The notes below the pieces were generated by a model that saw only the letters and a program-made list of their open reading frames with translations, was not told the DNA's origin and did not search any database. A program made the translations under genes and the position numbers. Below, piece after piece: positions 1 through 11,485 of a stretch of DNA of 64,000 nucleotides. The stretch is from Mycocentrospora acerina (Eukaryota > Ascomycota > Dothideomycetes > Pleosporales). The stretch is from NCBI GenBank assembly GCA_022701365.1, contig JAKUHH010000080.1, positions 808,436 to 872,435 of the forward strand, in the 5' to 3' direction. The first letter of the stretch is position 1, and every line of letters starts with the position of its first letter.

Positions 1-919
1 TTTAGACATGTTTGCATGGGTGGCGTTTATTTTGATGATAGTGTGAAGTGCCTAAAACAAAAGTCTTATAGTTCAATGATTTGCTGTACGAGTTCAGCGC
101 AATGTTCAGTCTTGAATTTAAGCTATAATTTGACTATATGTATTGGAAGGCGATGAGCAACCAAAAAGGTCTCCCTACAAAGGAAATGCTCCAAGCCTGC
201 CGACACCGTATCTTCCAACTACACAAAGCCGATGACGAAGCTTGTAATATCATATGTTGTTTTCTGACTCAACTATCTCAGGGCACTTTCGCAGCACGAA
301 CGCCATCAACATAGCATTGCAAGTAAATAGCCATGGTCTCATCTGCAGACATATTCGCCAACAAAATCACCAAACTTGATTCAAATACATACATGACACT
401 GTCGATCCTCCAATTTCAGGAGAAATGTATCCCCGTAGGACATCGTCGTCCTAGCTGTGCGTCAGCAAAGTGCAAAAGCTCGACAAGACGAAAGAAACCT
501 ACGAAATCTTCAACATTGTTTTCAACGTATTTGAGCTTACTTACGATACTCACGCAATATCAAAACGGAGTTCAGATTCTGATCGCCAAAATGAAGAAAG
601 CTGAAGGAGTCTGTAAGTCATTGCCGCCCTTATATTGTATGAGGTCAGTGCTAACCTGTAACTACAAAGAAGATCTTGCGTGTCAACAAGCAGAATTACG
701 CGTACGTATTACATGAGGGCACCATTCTGACGTGGATCATTTTCCATACGAAGCGTAATTTATATAACCTCTTCTATCTAGCTTTGTTAAAACTCGTCTA
801 TTGGATTGACGTAATCAGAATCTGACGGTGAAACAAAGCTTCATGCTAGATTGATGAGAACCTGCACCCGTAATGCCAAAATACTTCAATATGATATGAC
901 GGCATCTCTAAACCTACTT
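1..919. other. Left-edge intergenic stretch with no recognised gene
   Basis: No reading frame here resembles a family I know. A 127-codon plus-strand frame (333-716) has an ATG but shows no domain. A plausible intron (GTAAGT near 613, GCTAAC and AAAG near 670) lies inside it, so a decayed or unrecognised small gene is possible. The 3' UTR of the minus-strand dioxygenase gene should extend into the right end. Confidence 0.35.
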
Positions 920-2017
920 TTACACTCCATCGTTGAACCCATATACCTTATCCCAACGCTTGTCCCAAGGCTTGCTCGAATCAACAAACCGTAAGTCTGT
1001 GCCTAATCTGATGGCTGAATCAAAGTTGATAGTAGATGCATGGATCTGAATATCGTTAGTAGATATTGTACTCGATCATTGCCACAATGCATACCGTGAA
1101 AGGAGTGTGTAGCACCACATCCCCAGCTTCATAATTTGTAACTAGCCATCTACGTTTAAATGTGTCAGAATATTCTCTCGGCCCGTTAGCCAACAAGCCG
1201 TTCGACTGCATGTTCTGGTTGAAAGCGTTTCTCTTCTCCGTTTCACTGAGACCACTTTCGCGTGCCTTTTGTGAGAAGTCTTCTTCGATGTCTCGGCCAA
1301 GCGTGTGTCCTTGGAAGCATGTCAGATGTGAACAACGCCATAATACGGTAAGATCTTACCATTCTCTAGGTAGATCAGACCTCCACCGGTCAAGCTTATA
1401 TCACCTATTGGTACCCACGCTGTAATACTTGTTGGTTCACCGTACCGTAGGAAAATTTGATCATAATGAACACCGATTGCGTTGTTACCAGGCGTATTAT
1501 TTCGCAGCAGTGACCTTTTGACAGCTAGTGTGTTACCATCCCAACCTGAGATTTTTGCAATGAAATCTCTTAGCACTGGGTGTTTGGCAAACCCTTCCTT
1601 GTACCATTCTGCATAATGTGCCTCGAGAGCTAGATCGACAAATTTCTCGGCTGTAGATGGTCCGGGTTTGCCGTTGGACTCTGCTGCACCAGACCCAAAC
1701 CCAGGGAAATCTGCTGGGTCTTTCTCACAGTCAAAAATGCCATCAACTGGTTGAGTTCCTGGTTTCAATACTCCAGTCGGAGCGAGCATTGAGAAATATT
1801 GTTCGCGGGCTTTGAGAACATCATGTCTGGGTAAAAGACCCTTGAGGAATACGTATCCGTCCTCATTGTAACGACGTCGCAGCTCGTCAATAGGCATAAC
1901 TGGTGACGACTCTTTCAGCTTTCCAACCTGGTCTGGCCGTAACACACCATCATTCACATATAGCTTTTGGCCATCGACGCTTGGTGCTTCTCGCTCTGAA
2001 GAATGTGCGTGAGGCAT
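920..2017 (-). CDS. Phytanoyl-CoA dioxygenase (PhyH) family protein
   Basis: This encodes a putative Fe(II)/2-oxoglutarate-dependent oxygenase of about 332 residues in three exons: 2017-1360, 1309-1095 and 1045-920. Introns 1310-1359 and 1046-1094 are GT-AG and their removal keeps frame. Splicing gives LENGHTLG after the double-stranded beta-helix core. The visible iron-binding motif is HYDQ in NAIGVHYDQIFLR, with the distal His in HAST near the C terminus and Arg downstream (SAIRLGTDLRF). Family members hydroxylate lipids, amino acids or secondary metabolites; the substrate here cannot be told. The ATG is the first in frame. The gene is divergent from the regulator on the plus strand, across about 0.7 kb, so the two may share a promoter. 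Confidence 0.85.
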
Positions 2018-2744
2018 ACTGTAGGCAAGATTTAGGTCAGATGGTTAGATGTATAATTTGACTAACAGGAACAAGAAAAGTTGAAAGATAGCAAAGTGAC
2101 TGGGCGAGGAGTGCGACATATAACCCATTCAGCCAAAACATTTATCTGGCCTCGGGATCCGTATATAGGAAATTTGGCCCGAACTTGAGCATATCTGTCC
2201 ATGGATGCGTAAAGTATTGCCTGTTGACGCTCGACGGCAACTAATTTGCCGTGAATTGTGGGGTAATAATGCGGGGCACTAGCGCAAGGCTTTAAAAATA
2301 CAAATGTTGCCATTGGCCCAAGTTTCTCCACCGCTGAATTTTTCCCAGATTGGGACGGACATCGAAACCTCCGCAAGCTTGTTCCGCACATCGCAAGATC
2401 CGCCGCTGTCACATGTCCATGAGCAGCCCTGTCCGACGACATCCATCCGCGGCCACATAGCTGCCCAGGGTACTGGTTCAATGCCATGGTGGGATATCCC
2501 TATTATGTAGGACCAGTCGAACACGACTAATACAGACGATTAGCAATCGCTGCCGAACGCGTCACTATAGATGTAAGATTATGGGTTGGAATCAACTCGT
2601 CAATCCTGGCTAAGCAACCGCAATAGGTGACGGGAAACGGCCTGTTTGCTCTCGATGTATACAAGCCAATAAACAATGCATCTACGACACAGGCAGGCGC
2701 TTCCGACGGTCCTCCATTCAAGAGACTTTTAGCGAGGATCAGCC
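2018..2744. promoter_or_regulatory. Shared divergent promoter region (dioxygenase / regulator)
   Basis: This 0.73 kb lies head-to-head between the dioxygenase gene (minus) and the regulator gene (plus). Overlapping short frames on both strands show no domain. I could not identify specific operator sites. Confidence 0.4.
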
Positions 2745-4466
2745 ATGGGTCTCGATGCCGCCACGAAGTGTGCTTCCATGGAGCAATCCCTTGCCTTTTC
2801 AACTGCTGATCATTCGACATAGTTCAGTTCTTGGACGAGTCCAGCGAGATTCAACTACACTACTCGGATGGAAGCCCTCACCCGTTCAGCAGCCCTCCTG
2901 TAGGGCTCGACTTCTCTCCAAGCCACAGCCCACCTGTGATTGGGGGGGAAAGAAATGGTACACCTTCGTCCGGTATACTTGCTCCAACCGAGGGGCTTAC
3001 AGTTTTGTCACTGCTAAACTCAGAGTCGCCTGTCCAACTACAGAATTCAGCTTCTATTACTCGTGATGATTCAGTTGAAACAGTGCCCTTCCAAAATCAA
3101 GAGTCCGGCACATTCTTGTACCAACAGCCTCCTGGTGCACCTATTCTCTGGCCACTTGAGCACGAGCAAGAGGCTATGCTGTTGCAACATTACATTGAGA
3201 ATGTGGCCCTATTTGTGAGTAAAAAGTGATGGAGAGGAGCATATTCACTGACTACATCCAGTTTGACATGATGGACAACGAATGCCACTTTGGCGTTCAT
3301 GTTGTTCAGCGAGCCAAAACAAATTCCACATTAATGAACGCTATATTGGCTTTGTCTGCACGCCAGCTTAGTCGAACCACAGGCTTTGACTCGTATATGG
3401 CTGATGCGTACTACCAACGATGCTTTGACACTTTGATCCCAGCTCTTAACGACAGTGTAGCTATTAAGGAGGAGTCACTACTTGCAGCAACAATCATATT
3501 ACGGCTTCTCGAGGAAATGAACATCTCGGTCATTGGTTCAGATCCGCAAGGTCATCTTTTCGGCACTCAGGCCATTATCCGTGCTGCGGAACAATCTTAT
3601 GCTGCGACAAGCGGGCCAAGTTTTCGACAGGCTATCTATTGGGCTGCATTTCGCCAAGAGCTATGGATTTCGCTCATGACCCAGCGTGCCTTCCAGTTAC
3701 ACATATTTCCTGCTAGCCGCTCGCTCGAACCTGCCAATGACTCAGTCTGGGCTACACGAACAATTGCTCACTTGGGAGATGTATCAAATTTCGCGTTTGG
3801 CGAAGAAAGACACAGCATTGCGCGATACAGCCAGCTCATGGATGAAAACAAAGCTTGGAGAACGCGAAGACCTGATAGTTTTGATCCATTCTTCCATCGT
3901 CTAGACCGAGCTGGTAACGGGGGGAGCTTTCCAGACATCCGATTTCACGAAAAGTCACACGGTGAGGCTCAATCATTTTTCTGATGTGACAAATTCTAAT
4001 ACAAGTACAGTGATGGGAATGCAGTACAATACCTTGGCTCACATGCTGCTTGTTGTACATGATCCGACTATTCCACAGCTCGGCCCAGCACACAAACAAT
4101 CACGTGCAGTCGTCGACGTAAGTTAATTCCCATGATCATTATATAGTCCCTTACACAGCAGCTACAGAGAATGGTTCAAGAAGACGTACGTATACTCTGT
4201 GGAGTCGCACAGTCTAACCCCAAAGTCTTTCCATGCAAGTTTGTGGCGTGCTTTGCTATCGCATTAGGTGAGTGCCTGCCCGTCTGCCTGTTCCAAGTAC
4301 GTTTCAAAATCATCTGCTAATATTTTTAGTGGGTGACCGATTTACAATAAGACAGGATCAAGAGCAGCTGCGTGATCTTTGGTACGCCTGCGAAAAATCC
4401 CACGGCTTTCCACCTACATCAACTATTAATCAGCTTGAGGATTCCTGGGGATGGCACGATCATTGA
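2745..4466 (+). CDS. Fungal-specific transcription factor (Fungal_trans_2 / PF11951-like)
   Basis: The protein looks like the C-terminal regulatory region of fungal zinc-cluster regulators: YIENVALF-FDMMDNECHFG, LMNAILALSARQLSR, a YYQRCFDTLIP helix and ...WISLMTQRAFQL, in the usual order. Exons run from about 2828-3214, then 3262-3961, 4011-4117, 4162-4267 and 4330-4466. Introns 3215-3261, 3962-4010, 4118-4161 and 4268-4329 all keep frame. The frame before 2823 has no ATG, so a short first exon is required. ATG 2745 with an intron ending at 2822 or nearby is my best guess; this start is uncertain. No Cys6 zinc cluster is visible upstream, so DNA binding is not shown. It could regulate the divergent dioxygenase gene, which is inference only. 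Confidence 0.7.
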
Positions 4467-4640
4467 TTCCTTGAGAGATAGTGACTGAATGGTCTCTACA
4501 AATCTCGGTGTACATCTCTAGAACACAGCTACTTAAACCGATGGTTGAGGCGGTTACAAGGTTCCGCTTTTCTCATGATTTCATGTTATATTACTGGAGA
4601 AGGATGTAGTCGTAAGTGTCCCTTTGTCATGGTCAAGTCA

Positions 4641-5732
4641 TCATTCCCAATGTCTGAATGGATGAAATCCATTCATGGAATTCGCATATTGGTGTTCTTG
4701 CAAGCACCCTGGATATTGACATTCTCGGGCGCTCATCCTCGGGACCGCGGGGTCAGAAGAAGTTTTCGCTGGACGGTTTATTGGAATTCTTCGTTTTCTC
4801 TGCCTATGGTTGCTTTGGAATCGCTCGTAGCCCTGCTCTAGCCGGATCGACGCTTTTTCCACCTCAGGTCGATGTTCCATATCCTCTACCAGACAGAATC
4901 TCAGCACCTCATTCAGCTCCTTCGAGTATCTATGGCCTGCAGGCTGCTCCTTGCTCCAGTAGCTTCCGCTAGGATACTGTTGGCTTCTCGGATGCTGGAT
5001 GAGAGTACAGAGGCAGACTATACATAAAGCGAGTTGCCACAAATCGCTTCGTCCCGTGAACCTGTCTGGAAACTCAGGAGGATCGAATCCTTGCGTAAAT
5101 CCAGAAGTTCTCCATACTTGTCTACCTCCTTTGAAAGCGTCGTAGCTCCAACTCTTTGATGTCGACAGGCCAAAATCTGCAATCTTGGCGATTATCTTTT
5201 CTGGTTGCTGGTGATGACGTGTGAGTAAGATATTTGAAGGTTTTAGGTCTCGGTGCCAGATGCGCTCCCACTTTCTTCGAGCGTTTGGGTCATGAGGTAG
5301 CGGACCATATTGGCAAAAGTGAAGAGCTTTCATGGTGTGTAGGAACCATTGCCACACCTGATCTTCCGGGACGAAGTTTCTATTGTTTCGCGACCTAATA
5401 TAGTCGCTCAGATTCCCCTGATCGCAGTACTCAAGGTATATACTCGCTTTTCTCCGCTTCTCGTCGAGAAAACAGTCTACGAGCTTTACTATGTATTTGT
5501 GATTACTTAATTGCCACCCCAAGGCTATTTCCTTCTTGGCAAATCCCTGTGCAACATGTTCCGCTGTGTATCGTTTCTCGATGTAGATTTTGCCACTTAA
5601 GTCATCGGCTTGACTAACCTTGATGATCCCGCCATTTAGGCCGCCGCCCATAGCGCCGAGATTTTGAACTTCTTTCCATTTGTTGGAAGGCTTGGTTTGA
5701 AAAGGACTAGGGAATTTGTAGCTGCCGTCCAT
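4641..5732 (-). CDS. Serine/threonine protein kinase
   Basis: This is a single-exon eukaryotic protein kinase of about 363 residues. A glycine-rich loop (GAMGGGLNGG, about 27-36) is followed by the probable VAIK Lys (IEKRY, K53), an alpha-C Glu (KKEIALGW, E68), the catalytic HRDLKPSN (160-167) and DFG (186-188). FDPPEF takes the place of APE. The layout resembles NEK-like or unclassified fungal kinases. The C-terminal 60 residues are basic, then contain CQYPGCLQEHQYAN, possibly a small metal-binding tail. The frame is open upstream to 5789 but only through a TTG, so I chose ATG 5732. An additional spliced 5' exon is possible. It is convergent with the regulator gene; the ends are 174 bp apart. 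Confidence 0.85.
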   Translation of the reverse strand: MDGSYKFPSPFQTKPSNKWKEVQNLGAMGGGLNGGIIKVSQADDLSGKIYIEKRYTAEHVAQGFAKKEIALGWQLSNHKYIVKLVDCFLDEKRRKASIYLEYCDQGNLSDYIRSRNNRNFVPEDQVWQWFLHTMKALHFCQYGPLPHDPNARRKWERIWHRDLKPSNILLTRHHQQPEKIIAKIADFGLSTSKSWSYDAFKGGRQVWRTSGFTQGFDPPEFPDRFTGRSDLWQLALCIVCLCTLIQHPRSQQYPSGSYWSKEQPAGHRYSKELNEVLRFCLVEDMEHRPEVEKASIRLEQGYERFQSNHRQRKRRIPINRPAKTSSDPAVPRMSARECQYPGCLQEHQYANSMNGFHPFRHWE

Positions 5733-5997
5733 ATTTCTGAGCAGCTTGTGTGGATGATTTGTGAGACTGGCGTGGAGGATCTGTCGCAACTTGGAAATTG
5801 GTCAGTGTGGCAGTTTTCTGCTGTGCACATTCACAAGACTTTGCAGGGCTGGCAGTATGGACAGTGATGTTCGTATATATGGCAGAGACGATCGTGTTCA
5901 TTGAGTTTTGTCGTGTGTGATATGATCTTCTTGTGAAGTCGTGTCGCTCTTCATGTTCACTTTTAGTCTGTACACGTATTTCGTTTGCTTTTTCTTG

Positions 5998-6040
<43 letters not shown>

Positions 6041-7471
6041 TATACTGAAAAGAAACAACGTGCATGTTGCATACGAAATTTTGTGCCCAGTGAAGTTTCA
6101 CGTATTTCACTTCACTCTCACCAGTTTCATGTCATTACCCAGAGCCCACGTACTAGTGCTTTCATCCACGATGGCTGCGGCTGATTTGCTGGTGCGCTTT
6201 GTTAAAAGAGATCGGCGAGCTGATGTGATGAATTACAAGTATAGGTTTGAGGTGGAGGAGACTAGGAAGGGACATCATAGACGACATAGCCGAAAGGAGG
6301 TTATATTCAGGCAATCCAACTAATAAAGGATGAAAACAGCAACAAAAATATGTAGCGCAAAATTATGTAGGAGAAATTATAATGAGACGCCGATTCACCA
6401 CCCCTTTGAGAAAACACGTATTTAGTCCTCTCAGTCTCTGGCTGACACTAGAGAATTTGCATTTAACGCCACTAGATGGTAACAAATCTTACGAACAGTG
6501 TGAATATCTTTCGATCGTAGCTGGGCTTGTTAAGAAAGAGGAAGATGCGGATCAGACAACACGATGTGTATGCTATGGGAAACTGACAAGAGATTGAATT
6601 CCACCGATTGGAAGCATTACGCGCTTGGCGCGATTTTGACAGTTATAACAGGGGTTTTGACGCGTGTCACTCGTGCAACAGGAAATTACGTGTCTCAATC
6701 TTTCAGCTTCAAGCGAATTTCTGGCAAGCAAATATTGTTTTGATTCGTGCTATACGTGCCAACAAGTCCACTACTCCTATTTGAGCGTAAATTTGGTCCG
6801 AGCATTAGTGTGACCGAACGGCCCTGCCGACAACCTAGTCCAGATTTCGATAAGCGCAAGCGAATCTTTCTCAACACGATATAGAAGAGCGGGCCCCTTG
6901 AATGCCCGAACGAGATTTTGGTCTCGTCTTCTAATGTTCTCGTGCGCCCCGAACGCCACGCGCGCGAGGATGCTGCTGTAAATCAACTATAAATCTAGGC
7001 ACGAATGCCTGATAGGGCGCCACCGGCATAAGGCTGGCGAGTGACATGAATATTGTGGGATGAGCATGGATATTTCAGCTACTATAAGGCAAGCCTTACT
7101 TACGGAGTACTCTGGGTCGCGCAAGAATGATGAGTCCGAACTCGCTTGTACCTTGACAAGAAGGTACCGAATAAAAACATGGAAAGTGGAGAGTAGCTTA
7201 AACATACCGGGAAGATGAAGATAAAACCAGTGGTACCCGGTTCATGCGAGCAGAACGGCTTCACAGTTCTTCATTGTTTCTGTGGCCATCTTTGTTATCT
7301 GAAACCCCCTTACTACACGGGTCGGATCTCAGTTGTACATGTCCTTTTATTCGTCACTCTTTTAAAATTCATTCCACAACCAACTTCATTCATTACAGCT
7401 CCCGAATCTCAAGGAAACACAACACATTTCATTTCAGAACATATACACACGTTTTTGAGACATTTCCTGAT
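5733..7471. other. Intergenic region
   Basis: No gene is recognised in these 1.7 kb. They include the kinase 5' flank, a TG microsatellite and the probable 5' UTR of the AIG1-like gene. The frames present lack domains, and one (6382-6597) is only 71 codons long. Confidence 0.5.
6003..6035. repeat. (TG)n microsatellite
   Basis: A perfect TG dinucleotide run of about 33 bp, non-coding, likely length-variable between strains. Confidence 0.95.
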
Positions 7472-8386
7472 ATGCAGCTCTTTTCATTTGAAGCCTGGGG
7501 TGTGTCTCCAAGAGGCTTTGACCCGTCCAAATCGTTTGTGCGCTCGCAATTCATCTCACCACTGCCTCTTGCCATCATTCGCGCCGTCATATCGATATAC
7601 TGTTTCGCCACAATCATTATTAGCTACACATGGCTCGCCAGCAATACTGCTACACAAAAGCTCAAAGATGTGAATATTGGTTCATACACCATACATCAAA
7701 ATGAGACTTCGATCATACAAACTTTCAGTTTCTTTACATTCATCACATTCTGGTCTTTGGGCTTCTACTTTATGGTTTCCAGTATTCACACCTTCATGTA
7801 TGCACGCAGGCGACGAACATGGCTTCACGAGTGGCCCAAAACATTCCAACTACTGCACAGTATCTACTTCTCGACTATTTCGTCATATCCTTTCCTTGTT
7901 ACAATCGTGTTCTGGGGTACGATGAACAGCGGATGGCCAACCGGCCGCTTCGAGCAGTGGCTAAACGTTTCCGTTCACGGATTAAACTCAGTCTTCGCAA
8001 TCGTTGAAATTTTGCTTTCCGCTACAGAGCCACCGCCTTGGACACACCTCAGCTTTGTTCTCCTCGGCCTCTCGACATATCTTGGCCTGGCATATTTGAC
8101 GAGATACACGCAGGGGTTTTATGTGTATGAATGGCTGAACCCTGCACACGGGAATGTCAGCGTTGTACTACATGTCCTGGGATATGCTGCAGGCATGTTC
8201 ACGATCTTTGTTCTTGTGCGCTATGCTATTGTGGCAAGAAATTTAGTCGCACGAAAAATGCGCGAGGAAAAGGAACCTTCTTTTAAGAAGAAATTTGATC
8301 TGGATAGTCAGTCAGATGCGTGGTCGACTGAAGTTGAACTAGTAAAGCCTAAAGAGGTACATCGACAATGTACTTCCAATGTTTAA
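7472..8386 (+). CDS. FAR-17a/AIG1-like multi-pass membrane protein
   Basis: The product has 304 residues with about six hydrophobic segments; the first spans about residues 32-54. The order of segments and short loops (FWSLGFYFMVSSIHTF; FLVTIVFW; NVSVHGLNSVFAIVEILL; AYLTRYTQGFYVYEWLNP; VLHVLGYAAGMF) matches the fungal FAR-17a/AIG1-like family (PF04750). Animal AIG1/ADTRP are membrane hydrolases of fatty acid esters of hydroxy fatty acids that use a Thr and a His. The HGLN helix supplies a candidate His. The frame is open upstream to 7244, but MQLFSFEAWG at 7472 gives a normal N terminus. It has a single exon and the C-terminal tail is charged and probably cytosolic. The fungal function is not established. 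Confidence 0.8.
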   Translation: MQLFSFEAWGVSPRGFDPSKSFVRSQFISPLPLAIIRAVISIYCFATIIISYTWLASNTATQKLKDVNIGSYTIHQNETSIIQTFSFFTFITFWSLGFYFMVSSIHTFMYARRRRTWLHEWPKTFQLLHSIYFSTISSYPFLVTIVFWGTMNSGWPTGRFEQWLNVSVHGLNSVFAIVEILLSATEPPPWTHLSFVLLGLSTYLGLAYLTRYTQGFYVYEWLNPAHGNVSVVLHVLGYAAGMFTIFVLVRYAIVARNLVARKMREEKEPSFKKKFDLDSQSDAWSTEVELVKPKEVHRQCTSNV

Positions 8387-10309
8387 TCAAATTGACCTCT
8401 CATTTCAAGTCTTGTCTTCGTAACTCACGAGGGCTACCTTCTCTGCTCGAGTCAGCATGTCATTAACCTTGCAAAAAAATATTGAGGGGCTAACTATGAA
8501 TGTGTGAAGCTTTTTCTAACTCTGCGTTCTCTAATTACGATCCCATGCAAGTGTCAATGCCACTCCAGGATCTTGTTTTAGGGGGCCTGAAAGTTGTGCA
8601 AACCGGCCTAGGTCTATTAAGGAAGCTATTTCAGTCCTCCGAAATCGATGATATTTTCAATATGCTCTCATTGATCTTCTTATGAATTGTTGACTATTTT
8701 TGTGAGATACTGTGTGATGAACATCTCTAATATTTCACATCTAATCTGAAGTGAGGTCGGTGTAACAAGACGATCTTCACAGGGATTCCGGGATTTAAGA
8801 ACTGCCGAAAGCAAGAAGCAGCGCACCCTTGCTGTGCATCGTGGCGTAGGTATTCTTTGACGCCGCACTAGCAACTAATGTTGAAACGAATGAGACTGAA
8901 ACAATTTGATCAACTTTGAGAAAACCAGAGAACTATCTTAAACAATCGTTGTTATGAATATCGACCTCTTAGGTCATGAATCACACCATACTTGATGTCA
9001 CTCAAGATGCTCTCTCAACTTGTATAGTTCAGTAAAACATTGCTTTAATATCGCAGAAAATTTTCACTTCACAAGATAGACCGATGAGATTGAGTCGACT
9101 ACCATGTGCAACGATTTCAATGTTTGTCCTGTACCACAGGATCAACTACATAAAACGAGAGTAGCTTGTTTTTCCATGCAATTTGGAATACGATGCAAAA
9201 TGTGTGGAGCAGTGTAATCAGGGGTGAGGACTGACACCCCAATCTGCTCTGGCAAGTTGAGCATGGAAGGTCTTAGCTGAACTTGCAATGTATGGGTTTA
9301 CATGCATCCTAACCAACAGCAAAGAGTACTGTTACTACGAGCTAAGTCGAGGTTACGTTCAAAGAACTCAAGGCGCCCAATACAAGGACCACCTCGGTTA
9401 TGCATGCAGCGCCCCGCTTGGTTCCCGAATTAGAATGGGGCTATGTCGTCTTGGAACGGACGCCTCACGCCCCACGAAGATTGACAGCATTGATTCAGCA
9501 TCACACATCATGTGCTCATCTAACACCACAGGCCAATTGCTGGTATTGCTGATCATTTGATCGCCTACTGAACGCAGCTTAACCCCACTTCGCATCTTGC
9601 AAGTCAACCTCCCACATGCAGGGTCTCTGCAGAAGTTGACCTTTGAAGGTGCGGGCCACGAAGTCAGTTCCCGCCAAAGCCACAGCTTTTTGCTAGCTAT
9701 GCACCACAAAGTCTTGGAAGAGTAGGGTCCGCAAACGCTCAGTGTGCACCCTTGTGAATATAATATTCAAATCAACGACTTCCCAGCCTCAGCCCCACAG
9801 TGATGTTGTCGCTTTAGGGTTCCCACAAACTTTCCTGCAAGGACTTTCCCTTCTCGATATCCATGCGTAGCATACATACATTGATGCTTCATGCCTACTG
9901 AGCCCCATGCACTGGTGCCACTACTTTATAACCCGTCGCTCAGTCAAGTGCTGTGGGTATCTCTCATGATCAGTCTTAGATACGCCTCGTTGCGCTAGCC
10001 TCCAGGATTTCGGGCTGAAACTTGACATCAGCAAATTGAGCATCATCTCCATGCAGTAGCGCACGCCATTCAATTCATCTCCACACGACACACTTCCACC
10101 GTTAAACCTGTCCAGCTCGTACCCCTGCACAGTCACAAGAGGTCAGACACGCTTCCGTATACGATTGCTACAACTCATAGTCTCTTTGCACACCTGTCAG
10201 CTTCAACATGAACTGAAATCTTTGCTATTAAGCTCCAAATTACTGACTGTACGACACCATTTTGGGCTAACTCTTCACAGTTTGACAGCAGAGATAGGTA
10301 TTACATGTC
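8387..10309. other. Intergenic region
   Basis: I see no supported gene in these 1.9 kb. The frames on either strand are at most 103 codons and show no domain or consistent splice pattern. The right end is pyrimidine-rich and is the likely promoter of the next gene. Confidence 0.5.
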
Positions 10310-11485
10310 ATGGCGCAACAACCTACCAGACCTCAGAGTTTGAGACAAGATGATACCGAGTTATGGTTTGGATTGCCTACTTCTTCACCGTCACAAAACG
10401 AGCAGAGTCGTAGGCATGAAACTTCTGCGTATCGTGCAACAGCCAATCGATGGAGCACGAGCTCAACTGGCTCCGTTTTGTCACAAACGATACCATCGAT
10501 ACAGACTCCTCAGGATTTAAACAAGCCATTACCACCGCCGCCGTTAGAACAGGAGCAGAGACAACGTACAACAACAGCGTTGCGCTCCTTTTTTCGACGT
10601 CACCCCTCAAACCATCAAAACTCATCGCATCTCGAACCCGACTCACACCTGCAAAACCAGAGACATTCATTCGCGGAAGCTATGTTGAGCGTAGATACAC
10701 ACGACTATCAAACCAGATATGCTCGTAGCATGCCGAGTTCACCGTTTGAAAACAATCAAATAACAGTTCCATCCAGCGTGGTACCTCTTGCACTCACCCA
10801 TTCGGCTATCCCCATGTCACCAGATCTAGCATACTATCAACCGTATTCTGTACCAACCGAGCGACGTCCCTCACAATCCACACGCTCTATTTCCGTTCAT
10901 ACATTTTTTGATTCACCACCGCGCGCCCGAACATTTCCGGAGACAGCCAGCCCGAGCTCGACGACGCGAGGCCGACCACGATCGCATACTTATCTCTCTC
11001 CTACAGAGCCTTTCACCGATCCATCGCAATTTCACCTGTTCGCGGAAGCTACAACTGGATTTTCGGAAACTTCAGGACTCTCTACATCAAACAGTCCACC
11101 TCGTCTTCAAAGTTCTCTATTCGCACGAACACATAGTGAAGGGCCCACGTCTTCTCGAATTGCCCCGGCAGCAAGAACTGAACTGTCACGCGACATTACC
11201 GACTGGCAGAACTTCGAGTCGCCCCCATCTATGTCGCAATCCACACCTGGAGTAAACTCAAGTACATCTCGTACAGAAGGTCCTCAGACTCAACTAAGTC
11301 TTCATGTGAATGCGGTAAATAGAGAGCTGGAGCTACTGGGGTTGGAAGATGATGAAACAATGCCGGACGAAGAGTTGCCTGATTACGCCCAAAGTCAGGC
11401 TGAACATAACGCTGTGAAGAGAGCGGAAGCACTGGCCAGAGCAAGAGAACTTGAAGCTAGGTGGCGAGACTCTAGAGGGCGGTGA
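10310..11485 (+). CDS. Hypothetical Ser/Pro-rich protein
   Basis: This 391-residue protein has no recognised catalytic domain. It is rich in Ser, Thr, Pro, Arg and Gln and is probably mostly disordered. Visible elements are LNKPLPPPPLEQEQ (about 75-88), a proline tract common in fungal signalling or scaffold proteins; RSFFRRHPSN; repeated SFAEA/FAEAT segments; and an ordered C terminus with an acidic patch, then LPDYAQSQAEHNAVKRAEALARARELEARW (written here as one helix running from about residue 360). The LPDY-SQAE motif followed by an Arg/Ala helix recurs in conserved fungal hypotheticals. It has a single exon, with a pyrimidine-rich leader before the ATG. Confidence 0.6.
   Translation: MAQQPTRPQSLRQDDTELWFGLPTSSPSQNEQSRRHETSAYRATANRWSTSSTGSVLSQTIPSIQTPQDLNKPLPPPPLEQEQRQRTTTALRSFFRRHPSNHQNSSHLEPDSHLQNQRHSFAEAMLSVDTHDYQTRYARSMPSSPFENNQITVPSSVVPLALTHSAIPMSPDLAYYQPYSVPTERRPSQSTRSISVHTFFDSPPRARTFPETASPSSTTRGRPRSHTYLSPTEPFTDPSQFHLFAEATTGFSETSGLSTSNSPPRLQSSLFARTHSEGPTSSRIAPAARTELSRDITDWQNFESPPSMSQSTPGVNSSTSRTEGPQTQLSLHVNAVNRELELLGLEDDETMPDEELPDYAQSQAEHNAVKRAEALARARELEARWRDSRGR

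Noticed and set aside
1162..1425. Plus-strand 87-codon frame
   Set aside because: It is the antisense shadow of exon 2 and the intron of the dioxygenase gene.
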